64,000 bases of DNA from an uncultured Parolsenella sp. (GCA_934668375.1 CAKUNF010000009.1:5632-69631); one strand, 5' to 3'; shown: positions 24,969-34,632, numbered from the stretch's first letter. Notes: generated from the letters alone by a model not told the origin. Translations and numbers: made by a program.

Positions 24969-25616
24969 TCAGCCGAGCCGCCTCATGTTCACGCTGGCCC
25001 GATACGAGCCGTCGACGCCGAACACGTCATGCGCGAGGTCGAGCAGGCGCAGGCCGGAGCTTTCCGCATCGTCGTCAACGGGGATCCAGGAGGGATCGAA
25101 CGGGCAGCGGTCGTACATGACCGTCTGGCCCACAGGCACCCACGTGTCCTCGACGCAGGCAAGCCGCAGCGAGACAGTCCCCTTGTCCCAGTTGTCGCGC
25201 CGCGCCAGGCGTGCGTCTCGCACCGAGCGCAACGTGCCCGAGTAGATGTCGAGGAGCTCGAGCAGGCCCGCCGCCGGGTCCTTGCGCATGATGGCGTACT
25301 CGGAGAACTCGTGGGTCTCGGCAATCTGGCGCAGCCGCGCCAGGCGCGACTCCTCCACCCCCGTGGGCGGCTTGCGCACGTAGCGCTCGAGCAGCGTGCC
25401 GCGCTCGTCAAGTGCGCAGTCGAACAGCAGCCACTCCGTAAACGTGGCGTTTACCTGCGTCTCAACAAGCGGGTCGGGATCGCACTCAAAGTAGACGGCA
25501 GGCCGCACGATCTGCTCGAACGCAAGGGCCGGCTCCTCGATGAACTCACGCTTCCTCCTCCCCCAGTACTCCGCGACGGACCTCACGTCCCGCTCGACCT
25601 TCTCCCCGATGCCCAT
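24969..25616 (-). CDS. conserved hypothetical protein
   Basis: 215 residues with no domain I can name. It is acidic and soluble, with no signal peptide or membrane segment. Visible segments include EYWGRRKREFIEEPALAFEQ near the start, FTEWLLFDCALDERGTLLER in the middle, and a C-terminal half that looks like a beta-rich domain (GTVSLRLACVEDTWVPVGQT). The middle wording resembles proteins in which a helical domain precedes a small sensor domain, but this is only an impression. The ATG at 25616 has GGGAGA upstream. No partner is obvious. Confidence 0.65.
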   Translation of the reverse strand: MGIGEKVERDVRSVAEYWGRRKREFIEEPALAFEQIVRPAVYFECDPDPLVETQVNATFTEWLLFDCALDERGTLLERYVRKPPTGVEESRLARLRQIAETHEFSEYAIMRKDPAAGLLELLDIYSGTLRSVRDARLARRDNWDKGTVSLRLACVEDTWVPVGQTVMYDRCPFDPSWIPVDDDAESSGLRLLDLAHDVFGVDGSYRASVNMRRLG

Positions 25617-25774
25617 GGTCTCTCCCTTCTTGCCGGGCGCGGTTGCGCCGCCTTCGTTGCAAGAAGGGTATGGGGCAGCGGTTCGCGCTCTCTCGTCATT
25701 GCCGAGAAAGTCCCGCGCGGTCAAACGCAAACCTTGCAGAAATCCAACAGGATTTGGCCCCTTTTGGTAAAAAA

Positions 25775-25810
25775 CGCGCCAACCTGAGCAATAAGCCGCA
25801 GGTCGGCGCG
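25775..25810 (-). terminator. rho-independent terminator of the amidohydrolase gene
   Basis: CGCGCCAACCTG and CAGGTCGGCGCG form the stem (one G-T pair), followed on the minus strand by TTTTTTACC. It lies 50 bases past the amidohydrolase stop. Confidence 0.8.
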
Positions 25811-25859
25811 CTGTCGCTCTCGAACGAGCCCGTCCGCAAAGAGTCGAGGAATCTTCGTG

Positions 25860-27197
25860 CTATCGCTTGGCAGGCTGGTCCATGATCCAGTCGAGCTCAC
25901 GGTCGAGCTCGGCGTTGTGCCTCACGCGCAGGCGGTCCGCAAGGACGCCGCGAGCCATGACGTGCAGCGGCTCGCGCAGGGCTGATAGGTCGTCGAGCGG
26001 GTTGTCCCGGGTAACGAGGATGTCGGCGTCGCGCCCGAGCTCGATGGTGCCCGTCACGCCCCCAAGCCCCAGGAGTTGCGCGTTGACCTGCGTGGCCGTG
26101 TGCAGGGCAAACGAGTTGGAGACGCCCACGTACTTGGCAAAGTAGGCGACCTCCCGCCACATGTCGTACTGGGTGACGTACGGGCAGCTCGAGTCCGTGC
26201 CAAGACCCACGGGGACGCCGGCCTCGAGCGCCTCGCGGGCGCTGTCCATGATGCCCGCGCACACGATGTCGCCGTTGACCTTCTGGACGTCGGTCGAGTG
26301 GGTCTTCTCGGGGTCGAGGAGCACGAACGGCAGCGCCGGCGAGATGGTGCACGTCACGCTCGGAAGCCTGCCAGGCAGCTGCGTGCCCGCCGAGCCACGG
26401 TAGAGGTCGAGGATCTCGGGCGTCATAGGGGCGCCGTGCTCGATCGTGTCAACGCCGGCGGCAAGCGCCACGCGCACGCCCTCGGTGCTCTCGACGTGCG
26501 CCATGACGGGAAGACCGAGCTCATGGGCCGTCTTGCAGGCGGCCTCCGCCACCTCGGGGGACATGCGCAACACGCCAGGCTCACCCGGCTCCGTGGCGTC
26601 GAACACGCCTCCCGTCACGAACAGCTTGATGACGTCCGCGCCGCGGGCCATGCTCTCCCGCACCTGGTCTGCGGCCTGTCCGGGCGTCTCGGCCACCTGG
26701 GCGAACAGCCCGGCGCCATGCCCGCCCGGCACGGTGACGCCCGTTCCCGGCGCCACGATGCGCGGACCCACGTACCTGCCGGCCTCTATGGCGTCTCGCA
26801 CGGCGATGTCCGCATACAGCGGGTCGCCCGCGCCGCGGACGGTCGTGACGCCGCTCGCGAGCTGCTGCTGGGCAGAGCCGCGAATGATGCGCCGCAGGAT
26901 GGCGCGACCGATGGGATTATCGAGCTTGGACATGATTGATCCGGCATCGCCCGAGCTCACGGGCTTGCCAGAGCCGCAGAAGTGGACGTGCATGTTCACG
27001 AGGCCCGGCATGAGGAAGGCGCCGCCAAGGTCGATGACGCGCACGCCGGCGGGGGCCTGAGCCACGGCCGCCGGCTCGATGCGAGAGATCTTGCCGGCTT
27101 CCACCGTCACGGCCATGCCGCGCTGGGGCCTCATGTCCTTCGTGCCATCGAGGATCGTGGCGTTCACGAACATGGTCGCGCTATCTCTGCTCGCCAT
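25860..27197 (-). CDS. amidohydrolase family protein
   Basis: 445 residues, metal-dependent amidohydrolase fold. The first metal-ligand motif is HVH in LVNMHVHFCGSG; a metal-bridging Lys is likely in ADVIKLFVTGGV, a further His in MAHVES and IEHGAP, and the last Asp in GLGTDSSCP. It resembles the imidazolonepropionase/Xaa-Pro-dipeptidase-like branch (COG1228), which acts on cyclic amides, prolyl dipeptides or xenobiotics. No signal peptide is seen. The ATG follows AAGGAG by five bases. It is a single gene with its own terminator. Confidence 0.88.
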   Translation of the reverse strand: MASRDSATMFVNATILDGTKDMRPQRGMAVTVEAGKISRIEPAAVAQAPAGVRVIDLGGAFLMPGLVNMHVHFCGSGKPVSSGDAGSIMSKLDNPIGRAILRRIIRGSAQQQLASGVTTVRGAGDPLYADIAVRDAIEAGRYVGPRIVAPGTGVTVPGGHGAGLFAQVAETPGQAADQVRESMARGADVIKLFVTGGVFDATEPGEPGVLRMSPEVAEAACKTAHELGLPVMAHVESTEGVRVALAAGVDTIEHGAPMTPEILDLYRGSAGTQLPGRLPSVTCTISPALPFVLLDPEKTHSTDVQKVNGDIVCAGIMDSAREALEAGVPVGLGTDSSCPYVTQYDMWREVAYFAKYVGVSNSFALHTATQVNAQLLGLGGVTGTIELGRDADILVTRDNPLDDLSALREPLHVMARGVLADRLRVRHNAELDRELDWIMDQPAKR

Positions 27198-27287
27198 GGG
27201 AGCTCCTTGTCTGTGCGGTTGCGTTCAGACAAGGCTACCCGTTATGTAAAGCAGCACGGCGGGCGCATCGGCCAGCGGGAGACGGGG

Positions 27288-27322
27288 CGGTGACAGCTTG
27301 ACCCCGTCCCCAAGTGTCACCG
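27288..27322. repeat. dispersed palindrome, CCCGTCCCC type (family C)
   Basis: CGGTGACA (27288-27295) and TGTCACCG (27315-27322) are perfect arms around GCTTGACCCCGTCCCCAAG. The right arm contains the TGA stop of the rsmJ gene on the minus strand. Confidence 0.7.
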
Positions 27323-28000
27323 TCTGACGATGACGTCAAAGCGAACGGCCTTTCCGCCGATTGCGTGGCTCGGCTTGACGCCGGCGAGCACGGGCGCCTT
27401 CACCGGGCGCTTCACCACGATGCGCCGCGGGTTGGCATCAATCGCGGCGTCCATGAGCGAGTCCTCGTTGGCGCACGGGGCCTCGAGCCGGTGGAGCAGC
27501 TGGAACTTCTTCTTCACCGCGGCGCTCTTCGCGCGAGAGGGAAACATCGGGTCAAGGTAGACCACGTCGGGCGCCGCATCGAGGCCCCCAAGCACCTCCA
27601 CGCTGTCTGCCTCCACGAGCGTCATGCGAGAAACAATGCCCGCGAGCTGCGACTCGTTGGCCGCTCGCCGCAGCGCGTCCGCCAAGAGAAGCGCGATCGC
27701 CGGATCACTCTCGCACAGCGTCACGGTGAACCCCGCCGCCGCGAGCAGGAGCGAGTCCTCGCCAAGCCCCGCCGTGGCGTCAACGGCCGTCGGGCGCTCG
27801 GCGCCCCTCACGCGCGCCGCCTTCACGAGCAGCTCGCGGCCCAGGCGGTCCGCGCGAAGGCGCGGCAGGAGCTCGCGGAAGTCCTCGCACAGCCGCATAC
27901 CGTCTGCGCACAGCGTCAGGCCATCGTCAATAAAGCGCAGCTCAACGCCATCGGGAAGAACGAGCTCGCACGCCCGGCGCTCAATCTGTTCTCGGTCCAT
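27317..28000 (-). CDS. rsmJ: class I SAM-dependent methyltransferase, RsmJ-like
   Basis: 227 residues. SAM motif I is VDATAGLGEDSLLLAAAG and the acidic end of strand 2 is LCESDP. The catalytic-type motif YLDPMFPSRAK is characteristic of RsmJ, which makes m2G1516 in 16S rRNA. RRIVVKRPVKAPVLAGVKPSHA near the C-terminus is also RsmJ-like. Its stop codon lies in the arm of a family C palindrome. It is divergent from the Fnr-type gene, with 108 bases between. Confidence 0.8.
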   Translation of the reverse strand: MDREQIERRACELVLPDGVELRFIDDGLTLCADGMRLCEDFRELLPRLRADRLGRELLVKAARVRGAERPTAVDATAGLGEDSLLLAAAGFTVTLCESDPAIALLLADALRRAANESQLAGIVSRMTLVEADSVEVLGGLDAAPDVVYLDPMFPSRAKSAAVKKKFQLLHRLEAPCANEDSLMDAAIDANPRRIVVKRPVKAPVLAGVKPSHAIGGKAVRFDVIVRR

Positions 28001-28108
28001 GAAGCTCCCCTCCCGTCCTTCTCGTCAATTCTAGCCGCAACGACAGTGACTATAATCGCCAAGACGACGGCTTTGCTTGCCGTCGCACCGGAGGAGAGGC
28101 GAGCGCCC

Positions 28109-28858
28109 ATGGCAGAGGGCAAGACCCCAGAGAGCAAGACGCCCCAGGGAGAGCGCGTGTGCGCGGGTGCCGGCCACGACTGCGCGTTCAGCAGGGCCGG
28201 CAGCTCCTGCATGGACAACATCCGCCTGTTCGCGGGGCTGCCGGCCGCGGCAAAGCGCGAGCTTCTCGCCCGCGCTCGCCACACCTCGCATGCGAGCGGC
28301 GACATCATCGCCCACGAGGGCGACCGCATCGAGTCGATCATCGTGGTGCGCAGCGGCCGCATCAAGACGTATCGCAACACGTCGGACGGCGAGCAGTACA
28401 TGCTCGACGTGCTGCATGACGGGCAGGCGCTCTGGCACGGCTTGTTTCTCGACAACCACACGTACAGCTACTCCGTCTCGTGCCTCACGCCCGTGCGCCT
28501 GTGCCGCATCCATCGTGAGGACGTGGAGCAGATGCTCGCCAACCACCCCGGCGTTGCCATGGACCTCATCCGCATGGTCTGCACCGAGCTCGACCGCGCC
28601 GAGGAGCGCATCCTCATGCTGAGCATCCGAGACCCGCGCCGGCGCCTGGCCGAGTACTTGCTCGTTCGAGACCGCAGCTGCACCGGCCCGGAGATTCACC
28701 TGAAGCTCGAGGACATCGCCAGCTCGGTGGGACTGCGCCCGGAGACCGTCTCGCGCAACATCGCGCGCTTTGACCGAGAGGGGCTCGTGAGACGCACGGG
28801 ACGCGGCCGGTTGCTCGTCCTCGACCGCGAGGGGCTCTCGCGCGTGGCCGAGGCGTAG
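28109..28858 (+). CDS. Crp/Fnr-family regulator with N-terminal Cys cluster
   Basis: 249 residues. A 35-residue N-terminal extension has Cys18, Cys25 and Cys34 before the cyclic-nucleotide-type domain (IIAHEGDRIESIIVVRSGRI). The C-terminal winged helix reads LKLEDIASSVGLRPETVSRN. The Cys spacing resembles the [4Fe-4S] site of FNR, with a fourth ligand possible among the internal Cys. An oxygen or redox sensor is inferred. The next operon downstream is pflA-pflB, with an FNR-like site in its promoter. The ATG at 28109 follows GGAGGAG by about 12 bases. Confidence 0.85.
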   Translation: MAEGKTPESKTPQGERVCAGAGHDCAFSRAGSSCMDNIRLFAGLPAAAKRELLARARHTSHASGDIIAHEGDRIESIIVVRSGRIKTYRNTSDGEQYMLDVLHDGQALWHGLFLDNHTYSYSVSCLTPVRLCRIHREDVEQMLANHPGVAMDLIRMVCTELDRAEERILMLSIRDPRRRLAEYLLVRDRSCTGPEIHLKLEDIASSVGLRPETVSRNIARFDREGLVRRTGRGRLLVLDREGLSRVAEA

Positions 28859-28892
28859 GCACGACGAGGCAGCCAGCGCCCGGCGCCCCAAA

Positions 28893-28916
28893 GTGGGGCA
28901 AAGCAACCGTCCCCAC
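28893..28916. repeat. dispersed palindrome, CCGTCCCC type (family C)
   Basis: GTGGGG (28893-28898) and CCCCAC (28911-28916) flank CAAAGCAACCGT. It lies 35 bases after the Fnr-type gene stop and may act as its terminator. Confidence 0.5.
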
Positions 28917-28963
28917 CGTCCCGGCGAGAAAGTTCACCGATTCAAACAATTTTTTCTCGCTAT

Positions 28964-29005
28964 TTGATTACGGTCAAGGAACTCACCTTGCAATGCGTTT
29001 ACATT
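28964..29005 (+). promoter_or_regulatory. FNR-like operator and -10 element of the pflA-pflB operon
   Basis: TTGATTACGGTCAA (28964-28977) matches the FNR consensus TTGATN4ATCAA at nine of ten defined positions. A -10-like TACATT lies at 29000-29005. If transcription starts about seven bases further, the site centre is near -41.5, the classic class II activator position. Regulation by the adjacent Fnr-type protein is inferred. Confidence 0.7.
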
Positions 29006-29045
29006 TCACGGCGTGAAACTTCAGCCGCACGTGAAGGTAGGCAGC

Positions 29046-29792
29046 ATGACCGCAGGGCGCATACACTCCGTTGAGTCGTTTGGCTCCGCAGACGGGCCGG
29101 GCGTTCGCTTTCTCGTCTTTCTCCAAGGGTGCCCCATGCGCTGCCGCTACTGCCACAACCCGGACACGTGGCGCACGGACGGCGGCACGCTCATGGAGCC
29201 GGCCGAGGTTCTCGACCGCGCGGAGCGCTACCGCAGCTACTGGGGGCCAGAGGGCGGCATCACCGTCTCGGGCGGCGAGGCACTCGCCCAGCCGCAGTTC
29301 GTGGCCGAACTCTTTGAGCAGGCACACGCCCGCGGCATCAACACCTGCCTCGACACCTCTCTTGCCCCCTTCACGCGAGAGCAGCCTGCCTTCTCCACGT
29401 TCGAGCGCGTCATGGACGCCTGCGACCTCGTGATGGCAGACATCAAGCATCCAGACCCGGCCATCCACAAGAGGCTCACGGGACGAGACAACGACAACAT
29501 CATCGACTGCCTGCACTGGCTTTCCGAGCGCAACCAGCCGATGTGGATCCGCCAGGTGCTTGTTGACGGCTTCACGGACAATGACGCCTCGCTGGCGCAG
29601 ACGCGCGAGCTCATCGCCTCGCTCGGTGACTGCGTGAGGCGCGTCGAGGTGCTGCCCTATCACACGCTTGGCATCTTCAAGTGGGAGGAGCTCGGGATTC
29701 CCTACACGCTGGGAGACGTCGCGCCTCCCTCGCCCGAGCGCACCCAGCGGGCGCAGGCGATCCTGCGCGGCGAGGCGCCCGCGCAACCCTAG
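29046..29792 (+). CDS. pflA: pyruvate formate-lyase activating enzyme
   Basis: 248 residues of the radical SAM activase family. The [4Fe-4S]/SAM motif is CxxxCxxC in [30 protein letters not shown] and DTSLAPF follow. It makes the glycyl radical on PflB. The ATG at 29046 was chosen over an upstream GTG at 29013, because the protein family starts near [13 protein letters not shown]. It precedes pflB by 80 bases, an order opposite to E. coli but usual in many anaerobes. Confidence 0.93.
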   Translation: MTAGRIHSVESFGSADGPGVRFLVFLQGCPMRCRYCHNPDTWRTDGGTLMEPAEVLDRAERYRSYWGPEGGITVSGGEALAQPQFVAELFEQAHARGINTCLDTSLAPFTREQPAFSTFERVMDACDLVMADIKHPDPAIHKRLTGRDNDNIIDCLHWLSERNQPMWIRQVLVDGFTDNDASLAQTRELIASLGDCVRRVEVLPYHTLGIFKWEELGIPYTLGDVAPPSPERTQRAQAILRGEAPAQP

Positions 29793-29872
29793 GTAACACA
29801 CCCGACGCGGGGGCGCGCCGGGTCACAGCGATCGCGCCGAGACTGCCCAGCAGCGGCGCAAAAGGAGGATTC

Positions 29873-32143
29873 ATGGCACTAAGGGAAGAGTGGACCGGCT
29901 TTGCCGGCGGCCACTGGGTCGACGACATCAACGTGCGCGACTTCATCCAGCGCAACTACACCGCCTATGACGGCGACGAGTCATTCCTCGCCGGCCCCAC
30001 CGAGGCCACGGACAAGCTCTGGGGCAAGGTCCAGGAGCTCCAGGCCGCCGAGCGCGCCAACAACGGCGTCCTCGAGTGCGAGACCGAGGTCGTCTCCGGC
30101 CTCACCGCCTACGGTCCCGGCTACATCGACCCCGCGCTCAAGGACCTCGAGAAGGTCGTGGGCCTGCAGACCGACAAGCCGCTCAAGCGCGCCTTCATGC
30201 CCTATGGCGGCATCAAGATGGCCCAGCAGGCGGCCGAGAACTACGGCTTCCACGTCAACGACAAGTTCAACCAGATCTTCAACGAGTACCACAAGACCCA
30301 CAACCAGGCCGTCTTTGACGCGTACACCCCCGAGATGCGCGCCGCCCGTCACTCCCACGTCATCACGGGCCTGCCCGACACCTACGGCCGCGGCCGCATC
30401 GTCGGCGACTATCGCCGCGTGGCCCTCTACGGCGTCGACCGCCTGATCGCCGGCAAGCAGGACGACCTCAACCACTGCGGCGACGGCACCATGACCGACG
30501 ACATCGTGCGCCAGCGCGAGGAGATCGCCGACCAGATCCGCGCCCTCAAGGGCTTGAAGGAGATGGCCAAGGCCTACGGCTACGACATCTCCAACCCGGC
30601 GACCAACGCGCAGGAGGCCGTCCAGTGGCTCTACTTTGGCTACCTGGGCGCCATCAAGACGCAGAACGGTGCCGCCATGTCCGTGGGCCGCGTCTCCACG
30701 TTCCTGGACATCTACATCCAGCGCGACCTCGCCGCCGGCAAGATCACCGAGTCGGAGGCCCAGGAGCTCATCGACCACCTCGTGCTCAAGCTCCGCGTGG
30801 TCAAGTTCGCGCGCATCCCCAGCTACCAGGCGCTGTTCTCTGGTGACCCGGTCTGGGCCACGCTCGAGGTTGCCGGCCTTGGCCAGGACGGCCGCCACAT
30901 GGTGACCAAGAACGACTACCGCTTCCTGCACACGCTCGAGAACATGGGCCCGGCCCCCGAGCCCAACCTCACGGTGCTCTACAGCAAGCGCCTGCCGGAC
31001 AACTTCCGCAAGTACGCGGCCAAGATCTCGGTCAACACCTCCTCGATCCAGTACGAGAACGACGACGTCATGCGCCCGGTCTGGGGCGATGACTACTCCA
31101 TCTGCTGCTGCGTCTCCGCCACCGAGACCGGCAAGGAGATGCAGTTCTTTGGCGCCCGCGCCAACCTCGCCAAGGCCCTCAACTACGCCATCAACGGCGG
31201 CAAGGACGAGAAGTTCCTCGACAAGCAGGGCAACCACATGCAGGTTGGCCCCGAGTACGCGCCCGTCACGAGCGAGTACCTCGACTATGACGAGGTCATG
31301 CACAAGTTCGACCTCATGATGGACTGGCTGGCCGGCCTCTACGTCAACATCCTCAACCTCATCCAGTACATGCACGACAAGTACTACTACGAGGCCGAGG
31401 AGATGGCCCTCATCGACACCGACGTGCGCCGCACGTTCGCCACGGGCATCGCCGGCTTCTCGCACGTCGTGGACTCCATCTCCGCGATGAAGTACGCCCG
31501 CGTCAAGACCGTGCGTGACAAGCAGGGCATCGTCGTTGACTACGAGGTCGAAGGCGACTTCCCCAAGTACGGCAACGACGACGACCGCGCCGACGAGATC
31601 GCCGTGTGGCTGCTCAAGACCTTCATGAAGAAGATCGCCACGCACCACACCTACCGCAACTCCGAGCCCACCACCTCGATCCTGACCATCACCTCGAACG
31701 TGGTGTACGGCAAGGCCACCGGCGGCACGCCCGACGGCCGCAAGGCGTTCACTCCGTTCGCCCCGGGCGCCAACCCCGCCTACGGTGCCGAGCAGAACGG
31801 CCTGCTCGCCTCGCTCAACTCCGTGTCCAAGCTCCCCTACGAGTACGCCCTGGACGGTATCTCCAACACGCAGACGATCAACCCGTCCGCGCTTGGCAAT
31901 GACCTCGAGCAGCGCGTCACCAACCTGGTGAACGTCATGGACGGCTACTTCGCCAACGGCGCGCACCACCTCAACGTCAACGTCTTTGGCGTCGAGAAGC
32001 TCAAGGACGCCATGGAGCACCCCGAGAAGCCCGAGTACGCCAACTTCACCATCCGCGTCTCCGGCTACGCCGTGAAGTTCATCGACCTCACGCGCGAGCA
32101 GCAGCTCGACGTCATCGCCCGCACCTGCCACGAGCGCATGTAG
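29873..32143 (+). CDS. pflB: formate C-acetyltransferase (pyruvate formate-lyase)
   Basis: 756 residues. The catalytic Cys pair lies in a three-Cys run at residues 411-413 ([12 protein letters not shown]). [12 protein letters not shown] follows. The glycyl radical motif RVSGYAV near the C-terminus carries Gly731. The enzyme converts pyruvate and CoA to acetyl-CoA and formate in anaerobic fermentation. A very good ribosome-binding site (AAAGGAGG) precedes the ATG. A strong terminator follows the stop. Codon use is extremely biased to C in third positions, as for a highly expressed gene. Confidence 0.97.
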   Translation: MALREEWTGFAGGHWVDDINVRDFIQRNYTAYDGDESFLAGPTEATDKLWGKVQELQAAERANNGVLECETEVVSGLTAYGPGYIDPALKDLEKVVGLQTDKPLKRAFMPYGGIKMAQQAAENYGFHVNDKFNQIFNEYHKTHNQAVFDAYTPEMRAARHSHVITGLPDTYGRGRIVGDYRRVALYGVDRLIAGKQDDLNHCGDGTMTDDIVRQREEIADQIRALKGLKEMAKAYGYDISNPATNAQEAVQWLYFGYLGAIKTQNGAAMSVGRVSTFLDIYIQRDLAAGKITESEAQELIDHLVLKLRVVKFARIPSYQALFSGDPVWATLEVAGLGQDGRHMVTKNDYRFLHTLENMGPAPEPNLTVLYSKRLPDNFRKYAAKISVNTSSIQYENDDVMRPVWGDDYSICCCVSATETGKEMQFFGARANLAKALNYAINGGKDEKFLDKQGNHMQVGPEYAPVTSEYLDYDEVMHKFDLMMDWLAGLYVNILNLIQYMHDKYYYEAEEMALIDTDVRRTFATGIAGFSHVVDSISAMKYARVKTVRDKQGIVVDYEVEGDFPKYGNDDDRADEIAVWLLKTFMKKIATHHTYRNSEPTTSILTITSNVVYGKATGGTPDGRKAFTPFAPGANPAYGAEQNGLLASLNSVSKLPYEYALDGISNTQTINPSALGNDLEQRVTNLVNVMDGYFANGAHHLNVNVFGVEKLKDAMEHPEKPEYANFTIRVSGYAVKFIDLTREQQLDVIARTCHERM

Positions 32144-32169
32144 CGCGTCTCGTCAGCAGATCGAGCACG

Positions 32170-32207
32170 AAGGCCCCGCAACCCATGCTGGCTGCGGGGC
32201 CTTTTCG
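32170..32207 (+). terminator. rho-independent terminator of pflA-pflB
   Basis: AAGGCCCCGCA and TGCGGGGCCTT pair perfectly around a 12-base loop, followed by TTCG. Confidence 0.8.
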
Positions 32208-32261
32208 TGCGGCACGCCCGGAGCGTGGTTCTCGGCACGTGGTTCTTGGCGTCCTGGATAT

Positions 32262-32355
32262 CCCTTAGTTTCAGAATCTTCGCACTACGTGCATCTCATC
32301 GCCAAAAATGGCGGCAAAACGCACGCAGTGCGAAATTCCTGAAATTAGCGGACAA
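32262..32355. repeat. 90-bp inverted-repeat element, family E, copy 1
   Basis: TTTCAGAATCTTCGCACT (32269-32286) is inverted as AGTGCGAAATTCCTGAAA (32327-32344) with two mismatches; CCCTTAG precedes the left arm. The loop has a CGCC/GGCG stem. It lies 22 bases beyond the rlmH stop. A near copy is at 52498. Confidence 0.75.
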
Positions 32356-32376
32356 GATGGGACGGCTTCGACAGCG

Positions 32377-32847
32377 CTACTTGTGGTACGGCTCGCCGCG
32401 GCTGATCTTGCAGGCGCGGTAGAGCTGCTCGAGAAGCACGACGCGCGCAAGGTTGTGCGGCAGCGTGATGGGCCCAAACGAGAACGTCTCGTTGGCGCGG
32501 GCGCGCACGTCGGGCGATACGCCGTCGGAGCCGCCGATGACGAACGTGAGGTCGCTCTTGCCACGCAGCACGAGCTCGTCGAGGTGGGCCGAGAACTCCT
32601 CGCTGCTACGCTGCTTGCCGTCAATGGCGAGCAGGATCACATGGCTGCGCTCGGGGACGGCCGAGAGGATCTCCGCACCCTCGCGGGCGCGGCTCGCCTC
32701 GACGCCGCCGGCGCGGGCCGGGTCTATGTCGGGTACCTCTCGCACATCGACCTTGCCGTAGGCCCCCAGACGCTTCACGTACTCGGCGCACGCCTGCGTC
32801 CAGAACTTCTCCTTGAGCTTGCCCACGGCAACGACGGTGTAGCGCAT
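32377..32847 (-). CDS. rlmH: 23S rRNA (pseudouridine1915-N3)-methyltransferase
   Basis: 156 residues of the SPOUT family, the normal RlmH length. VVAVGKLKEKFW at the N-terminus, LLAIDGKQRSSEEF and the C-terminal FVIGGSDGVSP, ITLPHNLARVVLLEQLYRA are all signatures of the RlmH/YbeA fold, including the trefoil-knot SAM site. The usual C-terminal ending GEPYHK is intact. The ATG at 32847 follows GAGAGGACAG. An element of family E lies right after the stop. Confidence 0.95.
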   Translation of the reverse strand: MRYTVVAVGKLKEKFWTQACAEYVKRLGAYGKVDVREVPDIDPARAGGVEASRAREGAEILSAVPERSHVILLAIDGKQRSSEEFSAHLDELVLRGKSDLTFVIGGSDGVSPDVRARANETFSFGPITLPHNLARVVLLEQLYRACKISRGEPYHK

Positions 32848-32894
32848 GTCTGTCCTCTCGTCTCGGTTGCCAAGAGCATAGCCGAGACGCGCGC

Positions 32895-33776
32895 CTAGAT
32901 GGAAAGCATGCGCGAGCGGCGCGCCCTCAGCTCCTCCTCGTCGGCGTCTTGCAGCACCATGTCGAGGTAGCCGAGGAGCTCGTCGCACTGCTCGGGAAGC
33001 CAGGCGCAGGCATGCGCCACGTTGCCGTAGTGGTTGCCGAGAAGGTAGACGCGTCCGCGCGGCTCGTACTCCTCGACGAATCGTCTGAGCTCGCGGACGG
33101 TCTCGAGCTCGCCGGCCATCGTGAAGTCGCCGTTCTCGACCATCTCCGCGAGCCGCGTACCCGCGAACGAGGTCATCGTGTGAACCATGATGCGGTTGGG
33201 GGCCAGCTGCGAGTAGAGGCGTGCCGTGGCGAGCGCCGAATCCTCGACCCTTCCCGCACCGGCCATGCCCAGCAGGTAGAACAAGTCATAGCTGAGCCCG
33301 GCCGCCTCCATGCGAAGGCACTGGCGCAGGCTCTCCTCGACACAAAAGCCCTTGTCCATGGCTTCGAGCGCCTCGTCCAGGCCGCTCTCCGTGCCCACGG
33401 AGACGTCGGAGAGGCCAAGCTCCACCAGCCGCGCCAGCTGCTCGTCCGTCTTCCTCGCGACGTCGGTCACGCGAGCGAAGCAGCCGATGCTGGCATTGGG
33501 GTAGCGCCCGCGCACGGCCTCCATGATGCCCACGAGCCGCTCGTAGGGAAGGCACAGCGCGTTGCCGCCGGTGAGGAACACGCGGCGGACGCAAGGCACG
33601 GACGCCACGACCTCGTCGAGGTCCTGCTCGACCTCCTCAATGGGAGAGACGCGGAAGGGCTCGTGGTACATGTCGCAGAACTTGCAGCGGTTGTGCGAGC
33701 AGCCGCGGGCAACCTGCAGTTGCAGCATGTCGTTCTCGAACAGCGGGCGGTAGAACGCCCCGTCATCGTAGTGCAT
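32895..33776 (-). CDS. radical SAM protein
   Basis: 293 residues. A non-classical cluster motif Cx4CxxC lies at residues 25-33 (ARGCSHNRCKFCDMYHEPF), which resembles the B12-free COG1032-type or HemN/ELP3-like radical SAM branch. FLTGGNALCLPYERL and SVGTESGLDEALEAMDKG follow, with a LLGMAGAG segment. No B12 or TRAM domain is visible. The substrate is unknown. It ends 9 bases downstream of the HxlR gene, so the two may be one unit. Confidence 0.85.
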   Translation of the reverse strand: MHYDDGAFYRPLFENDMLQLQVARGCSHNRCKFCDMYHEPFRVSPIEEVEQDLDEVVASVPCVRRVFLTGGNALCLPYERLVGIMEAVRGRYPNASIGCFARVTDVARKTDEQLARLVELGLSDVSVGTESGLDEALEAMDKGFCVEESLRQCLRMEAAGLSYDLFYLLGMAGAGRVEDSALATARLYSQLAPNRIMVHTMTSFAGTRLAEMVENGDFTMAGELETVRELRRFVEEYEPRGRVYLLGNHYGNVAHACAWLPEQCDELLGYLDMVLQDADEEELRARRSRMLSI

Positions 33777-33785
33777 GGGTCTCCC

Positions 33786-34166
33786 CTATCGCTTGTAGTC
33801 GCAGCGCTGGCACTGCCTGGGGGCGTCGCTGGCGACCTCGCGGTAGAACATCCCGGACCAGGCGCAAATCTGGCGAAGCACCGGGACCACGCTCTGCCCC
33901 TTGGGCGTGAGCTGGTACTCCACGTGCGGCGGCACCTCATCGAAGCTCTGGCGCATCACGATGCCGTCTGCCATCAGCTCCTTGAGGGCCGAGGAGAGCA
34001 CCGCATCCGAGATGTTCGTCATCTCGTTGCGAATCTGGCCGTAGCGCAGCGTTCCCATGGAGCCCAGCACGCAGATGATGCGCGACTTCCAGCGACCGCC
34101 AAAGACGTCCAGCCCGTATTCCAGCGGGCAGCGTATGTCCTTCTCAAGCTTGCGAGCGTGCGGCAT
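33786..34166 (-). CDS. HxlR family winged-helix regulator
   Basis: 126 residues of the HxlR family: CPLEYGLDVFGGRWKSRIIC, LRYGQIRNEMTNISDAVLSS, and the wing PPHVEYQLTPKG. A CxxC in the tail (CQRCDYKR) is unusual; redox sensing by this pair is possible but unproven. It is divergent from the small monooxygenase-like gene at 34342, its probable target. The radical SAM gene follows 9 bases downstream. Confidence 0.92.
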   Translation of the reverse strand: MPHARKLEKDIRCPLEYGLDVFGGRWKSRIICVLGSMGTLRYGQIRNEMTNISDAVLSSALKELMADGIVMRQSFDEVPPHVEYQLTPKGQSVVPVLRQICAWSGMFYREVASDAPRQCQRCDYKR

Positions 34167-34341
34167 GTGCCCCTCCTCTTCTCGGGCAAAACGCTACAGG
34201 CGACGCCACGAAGCCGCAAGTAACTAAGGGGAGATTGAGTAGCTCATCTTTTTCCCGATATCTGGGATTTTCCGCGCTACGCAGCTATCTTGAGCGCAGG
34301 CGGACAAAACAAGGGACCGCCGTAGACGAAAGGAGAACGAC

Positions 34342-34632
34342 ATGCAGGTCAAGGCATATCTTCAGGTCACGATGACGATCAACCCCGAGAACAGAGCCGC
34401 CGCGGCGAAGGTCTACAACGACTACCGCCAGCCGTTCCTCGACACCATCGAGGGCGCCCTCACCAAGGAGTGCCTCGTGCGCGACGAGGACGTCCAGGTG
34501 AGCCACGGCTTTGACTCCATGGAGCACGCCAAGGCCTACCTCGAGAGCGACCTGTTCAAGACCAAGGTGTTCCCGGGCCTCCAGCCGACCTGGGCCGCCG
34601 ATCCCGACATTCGCTTCTACGAGGTTCTCTAG
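34342..34632 (+). CDS. small dimeric alpha-beta barrel protein, antibiotic-monooxygenase-like
   Basis: 96 residues. The pattern of an N-terminal strand, a helix with NDYRQPFLDTIEGALTKECL and a final helix SMEHAKAYLESDLFKTKVF fits the ABM/dimeric ferredoxin-like fold. Members include quinol monooxygenases and heme-degrading proteins, but the diagnostic residues of either are not visible. The ATG follows AAAGGAGAAC. The gene is divergent from HxlR; regulators of this type often control such small oxygen or quinone-response genes. Confidence 0.65.
   Translation: MQVKAYLQVTMTINPENRAAAAKVYNDYRQPFLDTIEGALTKECLVRDEDVQVSHGFDSMEHAKAYLESDLFKTKVFPGLQPTWAADPDIRFYEVL

Noticed and set aside
27314..28858. 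A 514-residue form of the Fnr-type regulator
   Set aside because: The upstream part is antisense to rsmJ; the ATG at 28109 gives a normal Crp/Fnr length.
29981..32131. A 716-codon open frame antisense to pflB, and similar long antisense frames over ansA, prfC, the aldo/keto reductase and others
   Set aside because: They follow from extreme G/C in third codon positions. They lack ribosome-binding sites and give Ala/Arg/Val/His-rich proteins of no family, and the opposite strand holds clear genes.
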